Source of the DNA: Acidobacteriota bacterium
Lineage (GTDB): Bacteria > Acidobacteriota > Aminicenantia > Aminicenantales > Aminicenantaceae
Assembly (NCBI GenBank): GCA_030609975.1
Contig: JAUWSR010000135.1
Span: 1 to 9,457, forward strand
DNA length: 9,457 nt
Reading direction: 5' to 3'
The first letter of the stretch is position 1. Every line of letters starts with the position of its first letter. Below are positions 1 to 7,497 of the stretch, piece by piece. A program made the position numbers and the translations under genes. The notes under the pieces were generated by a model, which saw only the letters and a program-made list of their open reading frames with translations, was not told the origin of the DNA and searched no databases.

Positions 1-1148
1 AGAACGGGATTATTCAGATAGCTCAGCATGATCCGTTTTCCGGTAAGAGAATTGAATATTGGCAGGACAAACTTCACTACGATCAAAGCCAACATTAAAG
101 CCAAAAAAGTGAACAATAACGATTCTCCCAAAAACTGTTTCACCAGCTGGAAGCGGCTGGCCCCCACCACCTTTCGTAATCCGACTTCATTTGAGCGATT
201 GGCGGAACGGGCCGTTGCCAGATTCATGAAGTTCACACATGCGATCAAAAGGATGAACAGGGCGATCACCACAAAGATGGTGATATATTTAATGTCACCC
301 GTTGGGCTGATCTCGTGCTGGAGTTGGGAGTGAAGATGTATGCTTTTAAGCGGTTGGAGTTGGGAATGCAGGGTGCTTCCTAAGATCGTTTGGATCTGTT
401 GAGCGGCATGTTTTTCTATAAAATCCGGTAATTTTGCTTGAAGATCTTGAGCTGCAGCGTTGTCCTTCAGCAAAAGATAGGTATAGAATTCATGCCGCGC
501 CCAGCTTTTAAAATAACGTTCTTGGACAGAAGGCATCAGTTCCAGAGTTTTCAGAGATGCAAACATGTCCGTGTGGAAATGAGAATTGCGGGGGATCTCC
601 ACCATGATTCCCGTGATTAAGAATTCCTGTTCGTTGATCTTGAGCGTCTCATTGACTGGATTTTTGTTTCCGAAATATTTCTGCGCGATCCTTTCCGATA
701 TGACCAGGCTGTTGGGAGCTTCCAGCACCTCATCGGGATTTCCATGGACTAAGGGGAAGGTGAAGATGTTGAAGAGAGAAGCGTCTGCGAAGATCAAACC
801 GTCCTCGTAAAATTTCTTATCCTCGTAAGTGACCATCCTTCTTCTTCCAAGAAACAAACGTACGGCATCTTCCACTTCTGGAAAGTCCGCTTTCAAGGCC
901 GGTGCAAAAGGCGCTGAGGATAAAGCAAAATATCTGCTAGAATCTCCTTCGACGTCAAAAGCGTCGACCAGGCGGTAGATACGATCTGTCTTCTCATGGT
1001 AGCGATCGTAGCTCAACTCATCCTGGACAAACAGTGCGATCAACAAGCAGCAAGCCATCCCGGTAGCTAGACCAAAGATGTTGATGAAGGAGTAGGATTT
1101 ATATTTTCGTATATTTCTTAGCGCGATTTTTAGATAATTCTTGAACAT
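1..1148 (-). CDS. ABC transporter permease, FtsX/MacB type (N-terminal part, runs off window)
   Basis: This reading frame is open from an ATG at 1148 to the window edge and gives 382 codons with no stop. It starts MFKNYLKIALRNIRKYKS, followed by a first membrane helix at about residues 21-41 (FINIFGLATGMACCLL) and then an extracytoplasmic region of about 240 residues of the MacB_PCD type (LVISERIAQKYFG, FLITGIM, HFHTDMFAS). A second helix lies near 287-308 and a third near 343-363. Between them is the conserved cytoplasmic stretch RSNEVGLRKVVGASRFQLVKQF, typical of FtsX-domain permeases. Full members have about 800 residues, so roughly half is seen. A GGAG at 1156-1159, 7 bases before the ATG, supports the start. 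Family members form the membrane part of ATP-driven export or mechanotransmission systems, with a separate ATPase and often an adaptor. No ATPase is visible here, so the substrate is unknown. Confidence 0.9.
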   Translation of the reverse strand, partial: MFKNYLKIALRNIRKYKSYSFINIFGLATGMACCLLIALFVQDELSYDRYHEKTDRIYRLVDAFDVEGDSSRYFALSSAPFAPALKADFPEVEDAVRLFLGRRRMVTYEDKKFYEDGLIFADASLFNIFTFPLVHGNPDEVLEAPNSLVISERIAQKYFGNKNPVNETLKINEQEFLITGIMVEIPRNSHFHTDMFASLKTLELMPSVQERYFKSWARHEFYTYLLLKDNAAAQDLQAKLPDFIEKHAAQQIQTILGSTLHSQLQPLKSIHLHSQLQHEISPTGDIKYITIFVVIALFILLIACVNFMNLATARSANRSNEVGLRKVVGASRFQLVKQFLGESLLFTFLALMLALIVVKFVLPIFNSLTGKRIMLSYLNNPV

Positions 1149-1155
1149 TAAAAAG

Positions 1156-1159
1156 CTCC
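1156..1159 (-). promoter_or_regulatory. Ribosome binding site of the ABC permease gene
   Basis: On the minus strand GGAG lies 7 bases before the ATG at 1148. It fixes the start of the permease, which is otherwise known only from its N-terminal part. No convincing promoter or hairpin terminator was seen in the 180-base gap (1149-1328) between the kinase stop and this start, so readthrough from the upstream pair cannot be excluded. Confidence 0.6.
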
Positions 1160-1328
1160 AGTAAAAATTGTTTTTGATGCAGGCAGGGACGAGTTTGATG
1201 ATTTGAAATAAATACCAGAGCAAGGCGGGACACTTACCGCTGCGTTGGGAGATACGGTCCGGTTCATGACTTTATTCCTGAGACGATGACAAATTCAAAC
1301 TATTTTCGAAAGCTAAAAAGTGTAAGTT

Positions 1329-3869
1329 TTACTCTTTGTCTTCTAGGGGTTCTTTCGGTTCCGTTTCTTTGACAAAAGTACCGCAGACTTCCAGAAAATG
1401 TTCCACAATTTCAGGATCGAATTGGGTACCCGAGCAGCTGATGATCTCTTTGACCGCGCGCCGATGTGAGGAGGCCTTGCGGTAAGGCCTCTCCGAGGTG
1501 ATAGAGTCGTACGCGTCGGCAATGGACATGATTCGGGCACCCAGTGGGATCTCTCGACCTTTTAATCCATCTGGGTAGCCGTTGCCATCATGTTTTTCAT
1601 GATGCGATCTAACCACTTTGGCGATATCCTTGAGTTCGATAACAGGTTTCAGGATGTTTTCCCCACGAACGGGGTGTTCCTTGATGGCGGCGAATTCTTC
1701 ATCCGTAAGGCGCCCCGGCTTGTTCAGAATGCTTTCCGGAACGGCGATCTTGCCGACATCGTGAAGGAGTCCCGCCAACTCAAGGTCTTCCAGTTCTTTT
1801 TCACTGAAGCTCATATTCTTGGCTATTTTCAGTGAAAAATCCGTAACACGAGTGGAATGGTGCCGAGTGTATTCATCTTTTGCGTCTATCGCCGAAGCTA
1901 AAGATTTCACGGTTGACAGATACAAGGAGTGCTGTTGCTTGACGAGGTCCGACGTCCTCATCTTAAGATTGCGGTTGACCAATGCCAGCTCGGACTCGAT
2001 ATCCCGCATCCGCAAAAGGGAGCGAATGCGCGCTTTGAGCTCGACCGAATCAAAGGGTTTAGCGATGTAGTCGTCCGCTCCTGCCTCGATCCCTTCCGAC
2101 ATCATGTCGGCGCCCGACTGGGCGGTCACTAAGAGGATAGGGATGTGCTTGGTGTTCTCATCGGATTTTACCTTTTTGGAAAAAGTATGCCCGTCCATCC
2201 CTGGCATCATGACATCACAAAGGATCAGATCAGGATTTTTATCTTTGAGAAGGATTAGCCCATGCTCGGCGGAGGTTGTGAGCTCAAGATCGAACTCTTC
2301 GGACAAAAGCATCTTCATCAGTTTGAGAACTTCAGGATTGTCATCGATGACCAGCAGCAGGGCATCATGGAATTTGGCTTCATCGATCCGCCCGGTCTCA
2401 ATCTCGATTTTCTCAAGGTCTACAAGATGCAGTCGACGCGAGTCGGCTACGATCTCCTGCACCCTAGGGCCATCCTCGTCGGTGGCTCTTCTTTTCATGC
2501 CTACCGGCTCATCCTTCACGCGGCGATCCAAGACGTCGGCTGCAAAATGAGCATCGCCTTTCAACATTTCCACAGTAAACCTGGTTCCTTTATCGTGTTC
2601 ACTTTCGGCCTTGATTGAACCTCGGTGAAGAGAGACGATTTCTTTGGCCAAGGATAGGCCGATCCCGGTGCCTTCATGGAAGCGAGAGGCAGAGCCATCC
2701 ACTTGAGAAAACCTGTCGAAGATCGTTTCGAGCATATCGGTGGGGATTCCGATTCCTGTATCTTCTACGGCAAAAGAGATGGTGTGGTCATGGTCTTCAA
2801 TGTAGAGCGTGATCTTCCCCTTTTCAGGTGTGAACTTGAGGGCATTGGACAGAAGATTCAGGATGACTTTTTCAAACTGATCGGGATCGATCGTGAGGTC
2901 GATATTATGGGGGGGGTGCTGATAGTATAACCGGATCTTCTTTTGGTCAGCCATGGATTTTACGGACTGCAGCATGTCGCTTACGAATTCAGTAAAGTTT
3001 ACGGTTTCAACTTTCAACCGCATCTTTCCTTCCTCGTATTTGGTCAGATCGAGAAGATTATTGATGAGCTTGAGCAGCCTGAATCCATTGCGCTGCATGG
3101 TATCCAGGATTTCTTTCATGCCGGCGGTGATGCGTCCGGCTTTGCCGCCTAAGAGCATGTTAAGGGGCGCAAGCATCAGGGTAAGGGGTGTCCTCAATTC
3201 ATGATTGATGTTTGCAAAGAATTGTGTTTTGAGCTCATCCAGTGTTTTTAGTTTGGCGTTCGATTCCTGGAGCTGGGAGGTTATTTCTTCCAATTGGATG
3301 CGGTTCTTGAGCTCACGACGGCGGATGCTGTCCATGATGTAGGAGCCAAAAGCGCCGATAACAATGATGGATGTTAAAAAAAACAGGTTGTTGATGACAA
3401 ATCGCCACTCACCTTCCCCGGAGGGAAGGGTAATAAAGCTGGGGATCGCATAGCTGGCCCAAATAAAAGAATAGAGGATCATGGTCTCTCGGAAAGCCAG
3501 GGGAATAACGACGACCATACCGAAAATGATCAAATTCAAACCCTGATAATAGCTCGTCAGGAATCCCCCTAAAAATTGGATCATTAGGGATATGCCGGCT
3601 GCATCAATAAGAACCAGGGCCATTCCCAATCGGATATAGCCGCGATTTGTGTGCGTCTGGGAGTAAAGAAATAACAGAACGAGGTGCCCCACAAAAACTG
3701 TAACACGGATGATGACAAATTCCTGGAAAAATTCAGGAGTGTAAATCGCATCCAAGCCTAAAAAGGAAACGTAAAGGATCGCACTGAGGATAGTGGCGAG
3801 CTTCGCCCGGCCTTTCAGATCATATTCATTATTCAGCCTTTCTTCAAAGGCTTGGTCTTTTATTGCCAT
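1329..3869 (-). CDS. Membrane hybrid histidine kinase with receiver and HD-GYP cyclic-di-GMP phosphodiesterase domains
   Basis: Counting from the ATG at 3869 (846 residues): six hydrophobic helices at about 24-41, 51-70, 81-100, 109-127, 130-148 and 161-180 form a membrane sensor without a large periplasmic loop. A helical linker leads to HisKA with NHELRTPL (H223). The ATPase domain has the N box (NLLSNALKF, N342), DTGIGI (D370), FDRF and GTGIGL. After a charged linker comes a receiver (504-618) with the acidic pair near 509-510, phosphoacceptor D552, T582 and K604. The C-terminal HD-GYP domain (649-833) has HD at 703-704 (LLHDVGKIAVPESIL) and HHEKHDGNGYP at 756-766, so both signature motifs are intact and hydrolysis of cyclic-di-GMP is expected. 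The order equals RpfC-like kinase plus RpfG-like effector in one chain. A longer form from a TTG at 3890 is possible but has no ribosome binding site. The ATG has a modest AAGAG 6 bases upstream and overlaps the preceding gene by 26 bases, pointing to coupled translation. The input signal is unknown. Confidence 0.95.
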   Translation of the reverse strand: MAIKDQAFEERLNNEYDLKGRAKLATILSAILYVSFLGLDAIYTPEFFQEFVIIRVTVFVGHLVLLFLYSQTHTNRGYIRLGMALVLIDAAGISLMIQFLGGFLTSYYQGLNLIIFGMVVVIPLAFRETMILYSFIWASYAIPSFITLPSGEGEWRFVINNLFFLTSIIVIGAFGSYIMDSIRRRELKNRIQLEEITSQLQESNAKLKTLDELKTQFFANINHELRTPLTLMLAPLNMLLGGKAGRITAGMKEILDTMQRNGFRLLKLINNLLDLTKYEEGKMRLKVETVNFTEFVSDMLQSVKSMADQKKIRLYYQHPPHNIDLTIDPDQFEKVILNLLSNALKFTPEKGKITLYIEDHDHTISFAVEDTGIGIPTDMLETIFDRFSQVDGSASRFHEGTGIGLSLAKEIVSLHRGSIKAESEHDKGTRFTVEMLKGDAHFAADVLDRRVKDEPVGMKRRATDEDGPRVQEIVADSRRLHLVDLEKIEIETGRIDEAKFHDALLLVIDDNPEVLKLMKMLLSEEFDLELTTSAEHGLILLKDKNPDLILCDVMMPGMDGHTFSKKVKSDENTKHIPILLVTAQSGADMMSEGIEAGADDYIAKPFDSVELKARIRSLLRMRDIESELALVNRNLKMRTSDLVKQQHSLYLSTVKSLASAIDAKDEYTRHHSTRVTDFSLKIAKNMSFSEKELEDLELAGLLHDVGKIAVPESILNKPGRLTDEEFAAIKEHPVRGENILKPVIELKDIAKVVRSHHEKHDGNGYPDGLKGREIPLGARIMSIADAYDSITSERPYRKASSHRRAVKEIISCSGTQFDPEIVEHFLEVCGTFVKETEPKEPLEDKE

Positions 3870-6800
3870 TTGTTTCTCTTGCTTCTGCAACTATGATATA
3901 GCCCTGAGGTGGATCGCCGTAAGTGGGGATGGTTCGAACGATCTCCCACCCTGTTTCTTCCAATAAACTGTCAAGCTTTTCCGGATCGAAGAAATCAAAT
4001 GTCCCAGCCTCTTCCAGATCTACTAAAGCCTGAGCATCATTGAGGAAGGCACGGAGTGAATCAAGCAGGCGAGGTTTTGTCCATTCCGAGGGCAGTGCAT
4101 CCTCCGGCATTCTTGCGATCTTTTCCACAAGCCGCGTGAAAGGTCCGGAAGCATCCGTGTCTGGTCGCATACTCGACAAGACCAGTCGGCCACCCGGGCT
4201 GATCACACGTCTGACTTCATACAGAGTCTCGGCCGGATCAAAGATGTAAGAGAGCACGAGGCTCATGAGTATTTTATTATAAAAACCCGGTTTAACAGGC
4301 AGATGAATGTTTGCTTCCAGGTTTCCCGGAAAATGAAGACTCTGGAAAGCGGGTTTTTTGGGAAGGAGGCCTTTTACATACCTGGCTGCTTGGTTGAAGT
4401 CGATAATGGTGCGGTATTCACGTAGATCGAATTGGCTTTTCAGCCAGTCATCGAGGGGGGCGTCGATCTCTTGTCCCCGGAGGATGCGGTGGAGCCGCGG
4501 CGAATATGCATCCTGGATCTTGAGGGCGCTTTCAAGGCTGAGGTTCTCGATCCTATCAGCCAGATCCTTGAAGTGGGCGATCTCTCCTTTAAGAAAGCGG
4601 GTGATCGGTAAATACCGGCTTAGCTCCAGATCTACGCACATGAGCTCGAATTGTCCCTGAGCAGGGAGGAGAAGCTTGGGGTGGGATGTGAGCTTGGAAC
4701 GGGCCTTTTTCAAAGCCTCAGGAACAAGATCGGCAAGGGTAACATGAGAAGGGAGGGCACGGCCATTCTCCAAGAGATGCTCTACAAAGATCCCGGTTCC
4801 ACCGCCTAGATCGAGCACCCTGTCATTGGGAACAGGGTCTAAGGCTTCAACCTGGTCGTGCATAAGCGTCTGGTAATCATCCGACATCCCCATGATATCA
4901 AAACCCAAAACGTTTTCTTCTCCGATCAGATAACGCTGCCAATAGGCCTTTCTATCCTTTAGTTTTCGTGCGGGGATCCTGTCCTTTTCAGCCCGTCGAA
5001 AGATTTCCAGATTCTTTTTGCTCGGCAATACCGGGGAGATCATTTTGTGATGTAAAAAACGATATACCAAAGACGTAATCGTGCCGAATACCTGAAGAGC
5101 TTCTTTCGATGTCCGGGCATTGTGTCCGGTGGGAACGGAGATCACTTCTCGGGGTGAATCAACCTGCACGCTCATAATATCTCTAACCAGATCAGTTTTG
5201 ACCCAGTTGTCGTACTGCCCGTAGATCCAGCTGATAGGGATGTCGAAGAGGCGCATGTCTTCCTTGGCTTGGTCAATGGTCGCCACCTTATGAGCCACCC
5301 CATCGCCAACATAGGGATCAACATTGACGAGATTTCCCAAAATCGGCATGACGCCCATCTGGATCCCCAGCTTGTACTGTTCGAAAAAATCCAAACCACA
5401 GTTTATACGGGTCATGAGATCCCGGAATTCCGGTGTGCCCAGGCAGGATATCCAATAGCTGATGTGACGTCGATAAGCTTCATCCCTGAGGACGATCCTG
5501 GCCTCCAAGGCGGAAAGCGAAAAACTTATCAGGACGATGGAGCTGGCTCGAACTCTGGGATTTGTTTGCAGCCAATCGATCATAGTCTTAATATCAGAGG
5601 CTCCCTGGGTAAAATCTGCATTGATCAACTCATATGGGGGATCCGAGGCTTCCGGATCTTTATGGCTTTCTCCTTTTCTGCGGATGCCATCATAGCGGAG
5701 GACTGCCAGCGGTTTACCCAGGAGGTAAAAATTTTCAATGAGAGTTAAAGCCAGGCTGAACAGCGTTTCTTTGGTTTTGCCGAAAGCGGGAGGGATGAGC
5801 ACAACCGGTACCGGTTGGCGGTCCAAAGGCAAAGAAGAATCCAAAAGTCCGACAATTTCCTCGCCCTTCTGATTCTCCACTCGGATAACCTCGGGCGGCT
5901 TGCTAGCCAGTTTCTTACGGTCTGCAGATAAGACCAGGCGTGGGTGGTCATCAGCTTTCTCTTCAGAATGTTGTTGTTCAAAATCTATTCGAGGGGCATG
6001 AGTGGTTTGGATGCTCATGCGAGCGATCCCGAACTGGATGCCATAACGCATCCGGTGAGAGGCAGCGTCGCCTTCCCAAGTGACGTAACGTATCTCACCA
6101 TTCTCCTGCCACTGCAGGTCATCCCCATCGAAGATACGAATGGTGTCTAGAGGTGTGCCTTTCAATAAAACAGGTTCGCCGGATTTTGAAACGAAACTCA
6201 CTCCACCGGGACTGATATCGATTATCCGTCCTTTGATCGTATTGTTGTGTGGTGGGGGAAGCGGTATCTCGATCCAGAGGTCCCCCTGGGGGTCGATTCT
6301 TTTTTCATGACGTTTTTCCGAATAGAATATAACCCGAGGGTAGAGGCATTCCATCTGTTTCCCGTCATCGGAGATCCGATACACGGTGGTTTCAAAATTA
6401 TAGGTGGCGTAGCCGAGTTGGAACGAGACAAAAATAAGATCGGATGTCTTGAATTTCACATCGAGATTTTGGCCCTCGAGGGTACACGAATGAAGGGGCA
6501 CTAATCCCGACATTTTCATGATCTCGTGTTTGGGCAGATGGGCCTGGATAGCCACGATTTCTGTCTCTGATCTCTTGGCTTCCCATAGAAAGGTTTCGAT
6601 TCGGGTCTTATCCGTAAACGGGACCATATCCTCGGTCTTGAGGAATGGATATCTGGCTTTTAACTTGTTGAGGTCTCTTAACGTAACCGAATCGGCCAGC
6701 GATCGCATGAGAGAAATGCGGCCGCCTTGATCCAAAGTGAGAAATTCTACCCCTATCCCGCCTCTTTCTTTATCGGTTCGAACGACACGGGCCGAAACGG

Positions 6801-7401
6801 TATAGTCTTTTCCATCCGGAAGGCCGATTTTAAAAGGGAGTGTCATCCCATGGGAGTAACGGGATAGCGTCCTGAGGAACATGCCACTTTCACTAATATT
6901 TATAAGCTCGATTTCCGTGTTGGCCTCTCCGTCGACTTGGATAAGGGCAGTATTCTCAAGATTTAGACGCATCACGGCTCGTTTTTCCTTCGATGTTCTG
7001 GCGAGCAGGTAGGCGACCTCGTTTCTGATGCTGTCCGGGGACACTGGTTTTGTCAGAAGTGCATCGATGTGGCCGATCTTGCCCGCCTCTATCATATTTT
7101 TGTCGTCGTGAGAGTGGGTAATCAGGATTTTAATAATCGAATCCGAATCCGGCATGCTTTCATGCACAAAACGCAGGATCTCATTTCCGGGGGACATATT
7201 GTTGCTGATGACCAGCACGTGGATGGTATTAAGGCTTTTTATGAGCCTGATGGCTTCGACGCCCCCTGTGGTTGTAAGAACGATGTAATCGTTTTTGAGG
7301 GCTCGCTGCAGTTTGTGAAGGTGAGAAATATCATCATCAACGACAACAATAATGACTGATTTTCTCGTTTCGTCGTGCTTTCTGATATTCTCTAGAGCCA
7401 T
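3844..7401 (-). CDS. Pseudo-receiver / tandem PilZ / LuxD-like hydrolase / SAM methyltransferase multidomain protein
   Basis: This 1185-residue protein has no signal peptide or membrane helices, so it is cytoplasmic. Domains in order: (a) residues 14-135, receiver fold with acidic D22-D24, T95 and K118, but N67 where the phosphorylated Asp should be. (b) 138-235, PilZ with RxxxR (R141, R145) and NxSxxG (N168-G173). (c) 260-465, a YcgR-N-like region followed by a second PilZ with RxxxR (R364, R368) and DxSxxG (D395-G400). (d) about 500-785, alpha/beta hydrolase most like LuxD acyltransferase/thioesterase: FSLSA with probable nucleophile S628, GQYDNWVK (D731) and TGH (H760). (e) about 858-1175, class I SAM methyltransferase: VLDLGGGTG (862-870), D891, CVDLE (D924), then after a helical insertion of about 115 residues LVLSYIFDP and PGGRLVLSS. 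PilZ domains bind cyclic-di-GMP, so the enzyme half is probably under its control. I infer an acyl substrate and an unknown methyl acceptor. The ATG has no clear ribosome binding site, and the next gene, a cyclic-di-GMP phosphodiesterase kinase, overlaps its end. Confidence 0.9.
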   Translation of the reverse strand: MALENIRKHDETRKSVIIVVVDDDISHLHKLQRALKNDYIVLTTTGGVEAIRLIKSLNTIHVLVISNNMSPGNEILRFVHESMPDSDSIIKILITHSHDDKNMIEAGKIGHIDALLTKPVSPDSIRNEVAYLLARTSKEKRAVMRLNLENTALIQVDGEANTEIELINISESGMFLRTLSRYSHGMTLPFKIGLPDGKDYTVSARVVRTDKERGGIGVEFLTLDQGGRISLMRSLADSVTLRDLNKLKARYPFLKTEDMVPFTDKTRIETFLWEAKRSETEIVAIQAHLPKHEIMKMSGLVPLHSCTLEGQNLDVKFKTSDLIFVSFQLGYATYNFETTVYRISDDGKQMECLYPRVIFYSEKRHEKRIDPQGDLWIEIPLPPPHNNTIKGRIIDISPGGVSFVSKSGEPVLLKGTPLDTIRIFDGDDLQWQENGEIRYVTWEGDAASHRMRYGIQFGIARMSIQTTHAPRIDFEQQHSEEKADDHPRLVLSADRKKLASKPPEVIRVENQKGEEIVGLLDSSLPLDRQPVPVVLIPPAFGKTKETLFSLALTLIENFYLLGKPLAVLRYDGIRRKGESHKDPEASDPPYELINADFTQGASDIKTMIDWLQTNPRVRASSIVLISFSLSALEARIVLRDEAYRRHISYWISCLGTPEFRDLMTRINCGLDFFEQYKLGIQMGVMPILGNLVNVDPYVGDGVAHKVATIDQAKEDMRLFDIPISWIYGQYDNWVKTDLVRDIMSVQVDSPREVISVPTGHNARTSKEALQVFGTITSLVYRFLHHKMISPVLPSKKNLEIFRRAEKDRIPARKLKDRKAYWQRYLIGEENVLGFDIMGMSDDYQTLMHDQVEALDPVPNDRVLDLGGGTGIFVEHLLENGRALPSHVTLADLVPEALKKARSKLTSHPKLLLPAQGQFELMCVDLELSRYLPITRFLKGEIAHFKDLADRIENLSLESALKIQDAYSPRLHRILRGQEIDAPLDDWLKSQFDLREYRTIIDFNQAARYVKGLLPKKPAFQSLHFPGNLEANIHLPVKPGFYNKILMSLVLSYIFDPAETLYEVRRVISPGGRLVLSSMRPDTDASGPFTRLVEKIARMPEDALPSEWTKPRLLDSLRAFLNDAQALVDLEEAGTFDFFDPEKLDSLLEETGWEIVRTIPTYGDPPQGYIIVAEARETNGNKRPSL

Positions 7402-7447
7402 TTTCTAATTAAAAAGCACAAATAGTAGTATAAACGCATAGATACAC

Positions 7448-7460
7448 CTACAAAATGTAG
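7448..7460. promoter_or_regulatory. 13-base palindrome overlapping the candidate -10 region (possible operator)
   Basis: The bases ctacaaaatgtag form a perfect inverted repeat with 5-base arms and a 3-base centre. It lies on the likely -10/+1 region of the two-gene operon, where a bound protein would block transcription. Arms this short can occur by chance in AT-rich DNA, so a regulatory role is only suggested. Confidence 0.3.
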
Positions 7461-7483
7461 TATACTCGGGATGAGCTTGTCAA
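7459..7483 (-). promoter_or_regulatory. Candidate sigma70-type promoter for the two-gene regulatory/enzyme operon
   Basis: In the 96-base gap before the large gene, minus-strand TTGACA (7478-7483) is a perfect -35. A TATACT lies at 7459-7464 but only 13 bases away. An alternative -10, TACATT (7454-7459), has an 18-base spacer. A second TATACT is at 7427-7432. The start would fall near 7447-7452, leaving a leader of about 45-50 bases. It would drive both 3844-7401 and 1329-3869. The exact -10 cannot be settled by eye. Confidence 0.5.
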
Positions 7484-7497
7484 GCGAATAAATCAGA

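Noticed and set aside
28..810. Three plus-strand open frames at the window start
   Set aside because: The minus strand here is an unbroken 382-codon ABC permease frame with clear family motifs, so these are antisense shadows.
1270..1328. Possible terminator after the kinase gene (TTTCGAAA and T-rich bases)
   Set aside because: The self-complementary segment is too short to form a stable stem and is not followed by a proper T run.
2104..2618. Plus-strand open frames opposite the histidine kinase
   Set aside because: They are antisense to the receiver and linker regions of a clearly coding minus-strand gene, have low-complexity composition and no recognisable motif or ribosome binding site.
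5269..5748. 159-codon plus-strand open frame
   Set aside because: It is a shadow of the hydrolase domain on the opposite strand, with no domain signature of its own.
3844..7401. Bioluminescence (lux) function from the LuxD-like domain
   Set aside because: No luciferase, reductase or synthetase genes are nearby, and the domain is embedded in a regulatory multidomain protein.
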